54,630 bases of DNA from Devosiaceae bacterium. Lineage in GTDB: Bacteria > Pseudomonadota > Alphaproteobacteria > Rhizobiales > Devosiaceae. The first letter of the stretch is position 1. Each line of letters starts with the position of its first letter. The translations under genes and the position numbers were made by a program. The stretch covers positions 1-54,630 of the forward strand of contig JAKISW010000016.1 in assembly GCA_021648375.1 (NCBI GenBank), written 5' to 3'. Shown in pieces: positions 1 through 9,184 of the stretch. The notes under the pieces are model-generated. The model was not told the origin of the DNA. It worked only from the letters and a program-made list of their open reading frames with translations, and ran no database searches.

Positions 1-728
<728 letters not shown>

Positions 729-960
729 GATATTCTGACTTGGTCGACGCATGCACGTTTACTTATTTTGACGAGGACACCACATTTGTCTTTAAATGCC
801 TCACGGCATCTAATTACCAATGGTGTTCTCTAATAGAAACGTACACCCATCGAAGTCTGTTTCGCCAGTTTAAATCTTAATGTTTATTGCTAAACTTTAA
901 AACCTATTCCAGCTCGCAAGAACCTCGCCGTCCACGTTTCTCTTTCTTCCATTCTTCACA

Positions 961-993
961 CTATCAAAGAGCTGACCCAAGTCCCTAAAGGGA
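961..993 (-). promoter_or_regulatory. rRNA leader boxA-like antitermination site with adjacent hairpin
   Basis: On the minus strand the leader reads AGCTCTTTGATAG (973-961), close to the rrn boxA consensus TGCTCTTTNA. Just upstream (993-982) lies the perfect palindrome TCCCTTTAGGGA, which could serve as a boxB-like hairpin. Both sit about 235-265 bases before the mature 16S end, as expected for a leader antitermination signal. Family knowledge suggests NusB/S10 binding; this is inference. Confidence 0.55.
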
Positions 994-1132
994 AAAGCGT
1001 CCTTATTGTCTTATATACTAAAGACAACAAAACAGCAAAACATTACCGGCAAACCCGGCATAAATTCTGCCTTTTTTAGAAGTCACCAACGTTAAGAACT
1101 TTTAAGTTAGTCTGTCTCGCTAGTGCTGGCGG

Positions 1133-1161
1133 GTTATATGAGAGAGAAAACACTCTGTCAA
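1133..1161 (-). promoter_or_regulatory. rRNA operon promoter, proximal
   Basis: Reading the minus strand, TTGACA (1161-1156) is followed by a 17-base spacer and TATAAC (1138-1133), a near-consensus sigma70 promoter pointing at the 16S gene. Transcription should start near 1126, giving a leader of about 400 bases. Downstream of the -10 the strand reads CGCCAGCACTAGCGAGACAG, possibly a discriminator shared with the distal promoter. Confidence 0.75.
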
Positions 1162-1265
1162 CACCCTATTTTGTATCAACCGAAAAAAAGAATTTTGTTA
1201 ACACTTTCAATCGGCTAGCCAGTGAATTTTGAACCATATTCTTCTCAGTTCGCTGACGTTGGCGG

Positions 1266-1294
1266 GTTATATGTCCAGACCCATGCTGAGTCAA
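1266..1294 (-). promoter_or_regulatory. rRNA operon promoter, distal copy
   Basis: A second promoter for the same gene on the minus strand: TTGACT (1294-1289), 17-base spacer, TATAAC (1271-1266). The bases after the -10 (CCGCCAACGTCAGCGA) resemble those after the proximal promoter, so the two look like a tandem duplication 133 bases apart. Tandem P1/P2 promoters are usual for rrn operons. Confidence 0.7.
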
Positions 1295-1435
1295 CACATC
1301 AAATGCCCTATTTTTCTTTTTTTTGGGATACTTTCCGGGGCGGTGAAAAACTTTCAGTTACAATAAAGGCTTCTGAACCAATTCAACTACGTTCATGCCC
1401 TAGCGGGACGCTCTGGCTGCACCAGCAATATTGTT

Positions 1436-1524
1436 GTCATTGCGAGCGACCAAGGGGAGCGCGGCAATCCAGTTTGGTGTTTGAAAATTCTGGATTACTT
1501 CGTCGCTTTGCTTCTCGCAATGAC
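1436..1524. repeat. Interspersed palindromic repeat upstream of the rRNA promoters
   Basis: Two arms of about 35 bases, 1436-1472 (starting GTCATTGCGAGCGACC) and 1490-1524 (ending CTTCTCGCAATGAC), are imperfect inverted complements around a short centre. The arm type, an attgcgag...gcggcaatccag pattern, is a very common intergenic repeat in many bacteria. It overlaps spurious open frames on both strands. Elsewhere between 1300 and 1800 I see no gene. Confidence 0.7.
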
Positions 1525-1817
1525 GTAAATTGTATGAAGTGGCAAGCGGTTTGAAAACTTTCAATTGTGCGCAAGAAAGCGGCACAAGTGCCGCCGCCGC
1601 CTATGCGGCGCGCGTCGCAGGCTCAGCTTTGCCAGTAGCTTTTAAGCGTCACTGGCAAAACGATGCGAGCCGCGAGACAGATAATGGCAGCGCTCTTAAT
1701 CACATTGTGAACAGATTCTGCTGGCAGCAAGCAATCAGACGATTTATAGATCAATAATATTTCGCTTTGGGCATATTCCATTTACTATTGGAATAATTGA
1801 GATATTTAAGGATACCA

Positions 1818-3767
1818 GTGAATAAAGACCAATCAATTCGCCATGCCGCCGTGCTGCGAGACAATGGCTACGAAGACGGGGTGCCCCTTACATCGCAATC
1901 CACCCAGGGCGACATTCCCCAGGGGCGTGAGCTTTCTTTGTCATGGCTTGCCGGCGCCATAATGACCGGCCTGACTTCTGTATTGCTAATGGGTGGTGCC
2001 CTTTATGTTTCGTTTCTTGGTCAGGACACTTTTTCCACCCCCTATGAAGCCCTTCTGATTGAGACCGAAACCACGGTGCGGGATTTTTCCTATATTGGTA
2101 AAACCGAACGCCTGCGCCCGATTGCTCAAACCCGCTCGGAGCGCGAAATCATCGAAGCAAGTGTCCGTGTTGATGATTTGGGAATTTCACGCATCCGCAA
2201 ACAGCCCTTTGATCGCATAAGGGCAACTCTTGCAACGGTTGCCACTTCCCTGTCCCTTGAAATTCCAGAATATGACCCGGTAGAGCTGCTTCGGCGCACT
2301 TCTGTTCGGGGGGAGCCTTTGAGCGCCGACCTTATTTCCACGGATATTTATGGTGCAAATGTTGAGGGGGAAATTACCATTCGCAATGTCGAATTGCCCC
2401 TTAACAGCCCCCCCCCACGGATCGTAAGCGATGTTGGTGCGGCAGAGTTTGCCCAACTTAGTCTTGAGAGTTCATATTCCCCCTCAGATATCACAGCTCT
2501 TGGATATGCGGCCCAGAACGGCTCAATTATTGAACTCAACAGCGGCCTTTCCGCCAACTCCAACGCCATTTTCGGAGAAATTGAAAATCTGTCGGTAATA
2601 GCCAAAACCACCCTGGCTTCCGATCAGGTATTGGGTCGCTCCGAACGTATTCTTACATTTCGCGAAGAAACTGATTTTTCTCAGGCCCTGGCTCAAAATG
2701 GATTTACTGCCAATATGAGCGCCGCCGTGCTCGATGCCATGAAAAATGTTTTCCCCTCTCCGGTCCTGCCTGCAAATTCCCATTTGCGCATTCTTTTTGG
2801 CCCCAACAGAACTAACGACACCCTGATCCCCTATCGCACTTCGATCTATGTTGGCGACACTCATCGGGCAACGGTGGCACTAACAGATACCGGTCGCTAT
2901 GTGTTGGGGTTGGCACCCCCCGAAATCGAATTCCCTGAAGAAGATTTTGAAGAAATCAACGTCAACAATCTGCCCACAATATATCGATCGATCTGGGAAA
3001 CCGCTCGTATATATAATCTGAACGATCAAAAAATCGACAAGATCGTCTCCCTTTATTCCTATGACATTGATCTGAACAATCGCATTTCTATCGGTGACAG
3101 TTTTGAAATATTGCAAACTGAACCCGATATTTCCGGAAATCAGGAATTGCTATACGTGGCCCTGACTCTTGATGGCATAAAGCGCGAATTTTTTCGATAT
3201 TTAGGCGATGATGGCGAAATCGATTTTTATGATCCCAATGGCGATACGGGAAAACGCTTTCTTATTCGTCGACCCGTAGAAGGGGGCGGACGCCTCAGTT
3301 CAAGATTTGGCATGCGGATTCACCCGATTTTTGGGACCCGTAAATTGCACGCCGGCATTGATCTGGCAGGACCAAGAGGAACCCCCATCTATGCTGCCGG
3401 CGATGCCGTTGTCAGGCGCGCCCAATGGGTTTCAGGCTTTGGCCGGTTTGTGGAATTACAACACGTAAACGGCTATCTTACCCGCTATGCACATATGGAT
3501 AGAATTGCCGATGGAATTGTTGCCGGAGGCACAGTTCGACAAGGCCAGCTGATCGGCTATATAGGCTCTACCGGCAATGTCACCGGCAACCATTTGCACT
3601 TTGAGGTGAGAATAAACGGCAACCCGGTTGACCCTTTAGGGATACAATTGCCCCGCGACAAATCTCTTGAGGCCCGCGATCAGATCACCTTTGCCCAAAC
3701 AGTTGATCAGATCCGAGATCTAATGCAGCGCGATGCAGAGCCTGTAAGAATTGCCACTTCTCGGTAA
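1818..3767 (+). CDS. M23 family zinc metallopeptidase (peptidoglycan hydrolase)
   Basis: A 649-residue protein with one membrane anchor near residues 45-70 (an AIMTGLTSVLLMGGALYVSF-type stretch), a long low-similarity periplasmic region, and a C-terminal LytM/M23 domain. Zinc ligands are visible: H511 and D515 in HAGID, and H592-L-H594 in HLHFEV. The family cleaves peptide cross-links in peptidoglycan. I chose the GTG at 1818 because AAGGA lies 5 bases upstream; the longer frame from TTG at 1797 has no ribosome site. The gene stands alone, diverging from the rRNA operon and converging with the next gene one base away. Specific partners cannot be told. Confidence 0.88.
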   Translation: MNKDQSIRHAAVLRDNGYEDGVPLTSQSTQGDIPQGRELSLSWLAGAIMTGLTSVLLMGGALYVSFLGQDTFSTPYEALLIETETTVRDFSYIGKTERLRPIAQTRSEREIIEASVRVDDLGISRIRKQPFDRIRATLATVATSLSLEIPEYDPVELLRRTSVRGEPLSADLISTDIYGANVEGEITIRNVELPLNSPPPRIVSDVGAAEFAQLSLESSYSPSDITALGYAAQNGSIIELNSGLSANSNAIFGEIENLSVIAKTTLASDQVLGRSERILTFREETDFSQALAQNGFTANMSAAVLDAMKNVFPSPVLPANSHLRILFGPNRTNDTLIPYRTSIYVGDTHRATVALTDTGRYVLGLAPPEIEFPEEDFEEINVNNLPTIYRSIWETARIYNLNDQKIDKIVSLYSYDIDLNNRISIGDSFEILQTEPDISGNQELLYVALTLDGIKREFFRYLGDDGEIDFYDPNGDTGKRFLIRRPVEGGGRLSSRFGMRIHPIFGTRKLHAGIDLAGPRGTPIYAAGDAVVRRAQWVSGFGRFVELQHVNGYLTRYAHMDRIADGIVAGGTVRQGQLIGYIGSTGNVTGNHLHFEVRINGNPVDPLGIQLPRDKSLEARDQITFAQTVDQIRDLMQRDAEPVRIATSR

Positions 3768-3768
3768 T

Positions 3769-4596
3769 TCATTTCGTTTCTATTCCGCCCAAAAGCATAG
3801 AATCAATTTTTGAACCCGATGCCGCCCCTTCAAGCAAACCAAAATTCCCGTTTTCAAACATTGCACTCCCGCAATCCAAAATTGCCTGATGGGTAACCCT
3901 TGCCATCGCCGAACCCAGAGATATCCGCGCCACTCCGATATTGGCAAAATCTTTCAATGCAAAGCGAGCAAACGGCCCGGCACACAGGGCATTCACCGGC
4001 TTTTCCAGCGAATTACAAATCATTGCCAGATCATCCATATTTTCAGGCATTGGCGCATAGAGCACATCGGCCCCCGCTTTTTCGAAAGCCTTCAGCCGTT
4101 TTATGGCCTCATCAAGCCCATATTGTCCCACTAAAATTCCATCGGCCCGGGCGGTTAAAACAAAATCAGCACCGGTTTTTTGTCTAAAATTTGCTGCCGC
4201 CTCAACCCCCGCTTCAATGCGCTCAACCGCTTTGCTAAATTCATAAGGCATTGCATTTGATGGTTGCACATCTTCGATGCAACAGCCCGCAAGCTCAGAA
4301 TTTGCGGCCATTTCAATGCTCAACGCCACATGCATTGGCTCATCCCCATAGCCATTTTCCAGATCAGCGCTCAACGGCAGGTGAGTTGCATTAGCCAATT
4401 CCAGCGCATGGGCAATTGCCTCATCCCGCCCCACATTGCCCATATCTGACACCCCTTGGGTAAAAGCGTGCGCGGCAGACGAAGTGGCCAGCGCCTTGGC
4501 ACCCATATAAGCCATCATACGCGCCGACCCTTTATCCCAGACATTAGCCAGAATAAAAGGATCACCGCTTATATGCAGCTCGCGAAAAGTACCCAT
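3769..4596 (-). CDS. Isocitrate lyase/PEP mutase superfamily protein
   Basis: The 275-residue product has the PEP-mutase/isocitrate-lyase barrel pattern: NVWDKGSARM near residues 18-27, the metal-binding ADLENGYGD at 77-85, IEDVQ near 108-111 and LTARADG near 147-153. It lacks the KRCGH loop of true isocitrate lyase. Members include oxaloacetate decarboxylase, 2-methylisocitrate lyase and carboxyPEP-type enzymes, so the substrate is open. It ends one base from the M23 gene on the opposite strand. Its neighbours give no pathway hint. Confidence 0.8.
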   Translation of the reverse strand: MGTFRELHISGDPFILANVWDKGSARMMAYMGAKALATSSAAHAFTQGVSDMGNVGRDEAIAHALELANATHLPLSADLENGYGDEPMHVALSIEMAANSELAGCCIEDVQPSNAMPYEFSKAVERIEAGVEAAANFRQKTGADFVLTARADGILVGQYGLDEAIKRLKAFEKAGADVLYAPMPENMDDLAMICNSLEKPVNALCAGPFARFALKDFANIGVARISLGSAMARVTHQAILDCGSAMFENGNFGLLEGAASGSKIDSMLLGGIETK

Positions 4597-4792
4597 CAGT
4601 TTTCCATTTCTTAATTAATCTGACTCTTCAGAAATTACCGCCCATTCAGATATTCGGCAAATACCACAAACTTATTATTATGGCTATTTTGGCGCTTGAC
4701 CTTCCAGTAACTGGAAGCAATAAAAAGAATGTAGTAATTAGATGTGGCTTGATCGAATATAACCCAACCCTGTGCATGACGAGGTAATTTGA

Positions 4793-5536
4793 ATGAAAGA
4801 AAATTCATGGAAAATCAGATTGCAGATCCGGATTTTTAAACTGGTTTTTAAGCCCTGGATCCGGCGCAGCGCCCGTCATATTCTTCAGGGTCGTTTGCTT
4901 GATCCCGCTGATCCTGAGCACGGTCGCTGGCTCCATTCTGATATCAAGCGCCTGATGGGCTTAGTCTGGAAGCGCACGGAAGCACTGATACCCATCGCCC
5001 GTCTGCATCTTATTCCAACACTGGGAAACCGTATCAATGTCTATCTTGCCATCATTACTACGGCATCCTATCAAATATTGCTTGAAAACGGACAATCCAA
5101 AACCCGCGCCGCTGACCTGACCGCCGATGTGGGCTGGAAAATCTATGAACGCGCTATCGCTCTGATCTCCCTGCCCTTTCGCCTGACCAGCAAGAACCCG
5201 GCACACCGCATCGAACGCACCGTTCGGGCGATGCTGATATTTCCTTTTAGCGCTCCGGGCCGGCCCGGATATGAAGTGAAAGTGCGCAAAAATAACGGCG
5301 TTCTACACACGGACTGGACATGGTGCCCTCCCCAGGCTTTTGTGCGCACGCTAACCGAGGAACAGGGAGACAAGGGAGAGCTGGATGCGTTTTATGCCTC
5401 CTGGTGCCTCTATGACTGGCCAGGAGCTGATGTAATGGCAGGCAACGGAAAGCGAAACCACTACGCGCGCAAAAAAACACTCTCCAGAGGTGACACGGTT
5501 TGTGACATGTGTTGGAAATTCAACCCGAACGCATAA
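4793..5536 (+). CDS. Probable L-2-amino-thiazoline-4-carboxylate hydrolase family protein
   Basis: A 247-residue soluble protein. The C-terminal part, with WCLYDWPGADVM, YARKKTLSRG and the final GDTVCDMCWKF, resembles the ATC hydrolase family (PF14196), whose members end in a conserved Cys-bearing GD..C..... motif. Family members open a thiazoline ring on the way to cysteine, but many are uncharacterised. The assignment is from remembered motif pattern only. The N-terminus is basic and amphipathic, without a signal peptide. It is a single gene, closed by a hairpin straight after the stop codon. Confidence 0.55.
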   Translation: MKENSWKIRLQIRIFKLVFKPWIRRSARHILQGRLLDPADPEHGRWLHSDIKRLMGLVWKRTEALIPIARLHLIPTLGNRINVYLAIITTASYQILLENGQSKTRAADLTADVGWKIYERAIALISLPFRLTSKNPAHRIERTVRAMLIFPFSAPGRPGYEVKVRKNNGVLHTDWTWCPPQAFVRTLTEEQGDKGELDAFYASWCLYDWPGADVMAGNGKRNHYARKKTLSRGDTVCDMCWKFNPNA

Positions 5537-5564
5537 CAGCCCCGCTCAAAAAGAAGCAGGGCTG
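5537..5564 (+). terminator. Hairpin after the ATC-hydrolase-like gene
   Basis: Arms CAGCCCCGCT (5537-5546) and AGCAGGGCTG (5555-5564) pair with one mismatch around an A-rich 8-base loop, starting at the base after the stop codon. No strong T-run follows, so it may be a weak terminator or an RNA-stabilising hairpin. Confidence 0.5.
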
Positions 5565-5578
5565 CTACTATTTAGCTT

Positions 5579-5594
5579 TAGGGTCAGGACCCTA
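5579..5594. repeat. TAGGGTC-N2-GACCCTA palindrome
   Basis: TAGGGTCAGGACCCTA lies between two convergent genes. It belongs to a group of similar intergenic palindromes in this window (others at 14561, 16902, 20335, 32304, 53481). For clpB on the minus strand it lies just past the stop codon and could act as a terminator stem. Confidence 0.65.
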
Positions 5595-5609
5595 GGCCAC
5601 CAATGCTGT

Positions 5610-8198
5610 TTAATCTTTAACGCCAATCAACAGCCCGTTTTCACCGGCCTTGACTTCAACCTTTGAGCCATCGCCAATTTTACCAGATAATACCAGATCA
5701 GCCAAAGCATCCTGCACTTCACGCTGGATCACCCGCTTTAACGGACGCGCCCCATAGGCCGGATCATATCCCTTCTCGGCCAGCCATTCGCGGGCATCAT
5801 CATCAAGAGAAATCTCAATATCACGCCCGCCCAGAAGTTTTTGCAAACCGGCAAATTGAATATCAACAATTGCTCCCATATGCTGGCGTTCCAACCGGTG
5901 AAACAACAAAACTTCATCAATCCGGTTGAGAAATTCCGGCCTGAATGAAGTTTTCAGCTTATCCATAACCCGGCCGCGAACCAATTCGACACTTTCTCCG
6001 TCTTTTAGTTCTGATAAAAATTCAGAACCGATGTTTGAGGTCATGATTATCACCACATTGCGCAAATCCACGGTGCGACCCTGACCATCGGTCAGCCTGC
6101 CATCATCGAGCACCTGCAACAACACGTTGAACACATCCGGGTGGGCTTTTTCGATCTCATCGAACAAAACCACCTGATAGGGACGACGACGCACTGCCTC
6201 GGTCAACACTCCGCCCTCATCATAACCAACATAGCCCGGAGGAGCACCAATCAGGCGCGATACCGAATGTTTCTCCATGAATTCACTCATATCAAGGCGA
6301 ACCATTGCGGTTTCATCGTCAAACAAAAATTGCGCCAAAGCCTTGGTCAATTCGGTTTTTCCCACCCCGGTGGGACCAAGAAACATAAATGAGCCAATAG
6401 GACGATTGGGGTCCTGCAATCCGGCTCTGGAGCGCCGAACCGCTTTTGAAACCGCCTCCAATGCCTCGCTTTGACCGATTACGCGCTTGCCCAGCTCTTC
6501 TTCCATACGAAGCAGCTTTTCGCGCTCCCCTTCGAGCATTTTATCCACCGGAATCCCCGTCCAGCGCGAAACAATATGGGCAATATGATCAGGTGAAACC
6601 ACCTCTTCCACCATTGAGGTGTCCGAGCCTTCTTCCCCCAGCGCTTCTGCCTCGCCAATTTTTTGCTCCAGATCAGGAATTACCCCATAGGCAAGCTCTC
6701 CAGCCTTGGCCAGATCGCCCTCCCGCTGAGCCACTTCCAGCTGGGTGCGGGCATGATCAAGCTCTTCCTTAAGCTCATTGGCTCCGGCAAGTTTTTGCTT
6801 TTCACGTTGCCAGCGCTGGGTAAGGGCATCGGATTCTTCTTCCAGATCCGCCAGTTCTTCTTCAAGCTTATTCAAACGGTTTTTAGAGGCATCATCCTTC
6901 TCTTTTTTTAAGGCCTCACGTTCAATTTTAAGCTGCATAATGCGTCGGTCCAGCTCGTCCAACTCTTCTGGCTTGCTATCCACTTCCATGCGTAAACGCG
7001 CCGCCGCCTCGTCCATGAGATCAATGGCCTTATCCGGCAAAAACCGATCAGAAATATAACGGTTGGAAAGGGTTGCAGCACTAACCAGAGCACTGTCAGA
7101 AATTCGCACCCCGTGATGCAATTCATATTTTTCTTTCAAACCACGAAGTATGGAAATAGTATCCTCAACCGTTGATTCTGCGACAACGACCGGTTGAAAC
7201 CGCCGCGCTAACGCCGGGTCTTTTTCCACATGCTTTTTATATTCGTCCAGAGTGGTTGCACCCACACAATGCAATTCACCCCGCGCTAAAGCAGGTTTTA
7301 ACAGGTTGGAGGCGTCCATGGCCCCATCGCCCTTACCGGCACCAACAAGGGTATGCATTTCATCAATAAACAAAATTATCTGCCCATTGGCATCAGTCAC
7401 TTCATTGAGCACAGATTTTAGCCGTTCCTCAAACTCACCCCGATATTTAGCCCCGGCAATCAGTGATCCCATATCAAGGGCCATCAGGGATTTTTCCTTA
7501 AGGCTTTCCGGCACATCACCATTAACAATCCTAAGGGCCAACCCTTCAGCAATTGCGGTCTTGCCCACACCGGGTTCACCAATAAGCACCGGGTTGTTTT
7601 TTGTCCGTCGAGACAAAACCTGAATTGTGCGCCTGATTTCTTCATCGCGCCCGATAACCGGATCAAGCTTGCCCTCGCGGGCAGCTTCAGTCAGATCGCG
7701 GGCATATTTTTTCAAAGCATCATAACTGTCTTCCGCCGAAGCGCTGTCGGCAGTACGCCCTTTGCGTAAATCATTTATCGCTTCATTGAGATTGGCGGCC
7801 GTTAAACCTGCCTCCGAGAGGATTTTTGACGCTTCGTTGCCCTTCTCGATTGTCAAAGCCAATAATAATCGCTCAACGGTGACGTAACTGTCACCGGATT
7901 TTTGAGCAATTTTTTCACCCTGCTCAAATAGTTTGGCCATTTCCCGGCTCATATAAACCTGACTGTCAGACCCACTAACCTGAGGGATTTTTTTCAAACC
8001 CGCTTCAACACCAAGTCGAACAGTTTTTGGATCAGCTCCGGATTTTTCAATCAAGCCGGAGGCAAGCCCCTGATCATCATCCATAAGAACTTTTAACAGA
8101 TGCAGGGGAAGAAATTGCTGATGCCCCTGCCCCAAAGCCAGCGTCTGGGCGCTTTGAATAAATCCTTTAGCCCGCTCGGTATATTTCTCAATATTCAT
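5610..8198 (-). CDS. clpB: ATP-dependent chaperone ClpB
   Basis: An 862-residue Hsp100 disaggregase of normal family length. In order: Clp_N repeats (residues 1 to ~145), first AAA+ domain with Walker A GEPGVGKTAIAEG near 205 and IDEMHTLVGAG, a coiled-coil M domain near 400-530, and a second AAA+ domain with GPTGVGKTELTKA and FDEIEKAHPDVFN, then the D2-small domain. It works with DnaK to extract proteins from aggregates in the cytosol. The ATG follows GGGAG on the minus strand. It is a single-gene unit; an unusual nested palindrome lies in its leader (8231-8257). I saw no clear heat-shock sigma32 promoter. Confidence 0.98.
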   Translation of the reverse strand: MNIEKYTERAKGFIQSAQTLALGQGHQQFLPLHLLKVLMDDDQGLASGLIEKSGADPKTVRLGVEAGLKKIPQVSGSDSQVYMSREMAKLFEQGEKIAQKSGDSYVTVERLLLALTIEKGNEASKILSEAGLTAANLNEAINDLRKGRTADSASAEDSYDALKKYARDLTEAAREGKLDPVIGRDEEIRRTIQVLSRRTKNNPVLIGEPGVGKTAIAEGLALRIVNGDVPESLKEKSLMALDMGSLIAGAKYRGEFEERLKSVLNEVTDANGQIILFIDEMHTLVGAGKGDGAMDASNLLKPALARGELHCVGATTLDEYKKHVEKDPALARRFQPVVVAESTVEDTISILRGLKEKYELHHGVRISDSALVSAATLSNRYISDRFLPDKAIDLMDEAAARLRMEVDSKPEELDELDRRIMQLKIEREALKKEKDDASKNRLNKLEEELADLEEESDALTQRWQREKQKLAGANELKEELDHARTQLEVAQREGDLAKAGELAYGVIPDLEQKIGEAEALGEEGSDTSMVEEVVSPDHIAHIVSRWTGIPVDKMLEGEREKLLRMEEELGKRVIGQSEALEAVSKAVRRSRAGLQDPNRPIGSFMFLGPTGVGKTELTKALAQFLFDDETAMVRLDMSEFMEKHSVSRLIGAPPGYVGYDEGGVLTEAVRRRPYQVVLFDEIEKAHPDVFNVLLQVLDDGRLTDGQGRTVDLRNVVIIMTSNIGSEFLSELKDGESVELVRGRVMDKLKTSFRPEFLNRIDEVLLFHRLERQHMGAIVDIQFAGLQKLLGGRDIEISLDDDAREWLAEKGYDPAYGARPLKRVIQREVQDALADLVLSGKIGDGSKVEVKAGENGLLIGVKD

Positions 8199-8230
8199 TT
8201 GGCAGCTCCCTTTTTGTATTGCGCGAACCC

Positions 8231-8257
8231 CCGTTTACCCAAAATTGGCATAAACGG
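8231..8257. promoter_or_regulatory. Nested palindrome in the clpB leader
   Basis: CCGTTTA (8231-8237) and TAAACGG (8251-8257) form perfect arms, and the interior holds CCAAAATTGG, itself palindromic. It lies 33-59 bases upstream of the clpB start. It could be an operator or a leader hairpin; neither is proven by the sequence. Confidence 0.4.
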
Positions 8258-8365
8258 CCTCGCCTGAAGCATATGTTCTAACCGGACGCCCAATTTTCGG
8301 CACATCCAGCCTATCAAATATAGGAAGAAATTTTAAAGAAAAAAGGTAGCTAACAAATTTCTAGA

Positions 8366-9079
8366 TCAGCAAAAAGAATCAGGGGCAACACGCGGCTTTT
8401 TGCCCGTGATAACCCGCCAGTTTCGCTTAATCATATTTTGCCAGAACAGAACGGGAAGCCCCTTGAAAAAATCCAGGGCAGAACCCTTTCCACTTCGCTT
8501 AAATGTTGCAATGCCAACTTTGGGAAGAGCTGGCTTAAAAAAACTGCGCACATTAGCCGGCTTACCTGCAAGCAAAAGTTTTAACGCCCGCCCTGTTGCA
8601 TTGGCATCATTCCAGTCCGAGGTAAAAACAACACACCCGTTTTTGTTAACAACAAAAACCGCATTGGGATAACTGCCATAAAGTTTGTGGGCATGCCCTT
8701 CAATATCATCCACCAGAACTTCACGAAGATCACCACTGCCATCATCAAGCTTTTGAGCAGAAGAATATTTATCCCCCATAACCTCATGCTGCCTGATTTT
8801 TGCCCCGGGATGTGCTTCACGCACATAAAGCACAACAAATTTTACATTTTTGAATTGAGCGCTCAATTGCGCCATGGTTTTTCGCCGACTCTGAAACAGC
8901 GGACAAGTCACACTGCCCATCTCAATCACAAGAAAATCTTCATCAAAATCAAGCAATTGACGGCTTGAGCCATCAGCCATGGTAAAGGTCGCATCAGGTG
9001 CTTTATCCCCGGCATGAGGCCCGGCAAACTTGCTAAGGTCATATTCATCAGAGGAAAAACTGGTGTAATTATAAGGCAT
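8366..9079 (-). CDS. Deiodinase-like thioredoxin-fold protein
   Basis: A 237-residue redoxin. The segment VIEMGSVTCPLFQSR (Cys59) matches the active-site region of the iodothyronine-deiodinase family (PF00837), where animals carry selenocysteine at this place; here it is Cys (TGT/TGC class codon, not TGA). Further family-like features are YVREAHPG near residue 105 and LYGSYPNAVFVV near 150. Bacterial members are thought to be peroxiredoxin-like, with substrate unknown. There is only one thioredoxin-type cysteine in the motif (no CxxC). The start follows AGGAG. It lies alone between clpB and the DUF4167 gene. Confidence 0.7.
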   Translation of the reverse strand: MPYNYTSFSSDEYDLSKFAGPHAGDKAPDATFTMADGSSRQLLDFDEDFLVIEMGSVTCPLFQSRRKTMAQLSAQFKNVKFVVLYVREAHPGAKIRQHEVMGDKYSSAQKLDDGSGDLREVLVDDIEGHAHKLYGSYPNAVFVVNKNGCVVFTSDWNDANATGRALKLLLAGKPANVRSFFKPALPKVGIATFKRSGKGSALDFFKGLPVLFWQNMIKRNWRVITGKKPRVAPDSFC

Positions 9080-9184
9080 ATTGAACTCCTATAATTTTTG
9101 AGCAATTATCTCTCGTTACTTCAATCAGCAATATTTCCGTATCTATTCAAAATCAAAATTCAACACTTAGTCAGCTCCAAACAC

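Noticed and set aside
1222..1757. Small open frames upstream of the rRNA promoters
   Set aside because: They run through the palindromic repeat and promoter, without ribosome sites or recognisable protein sequence.
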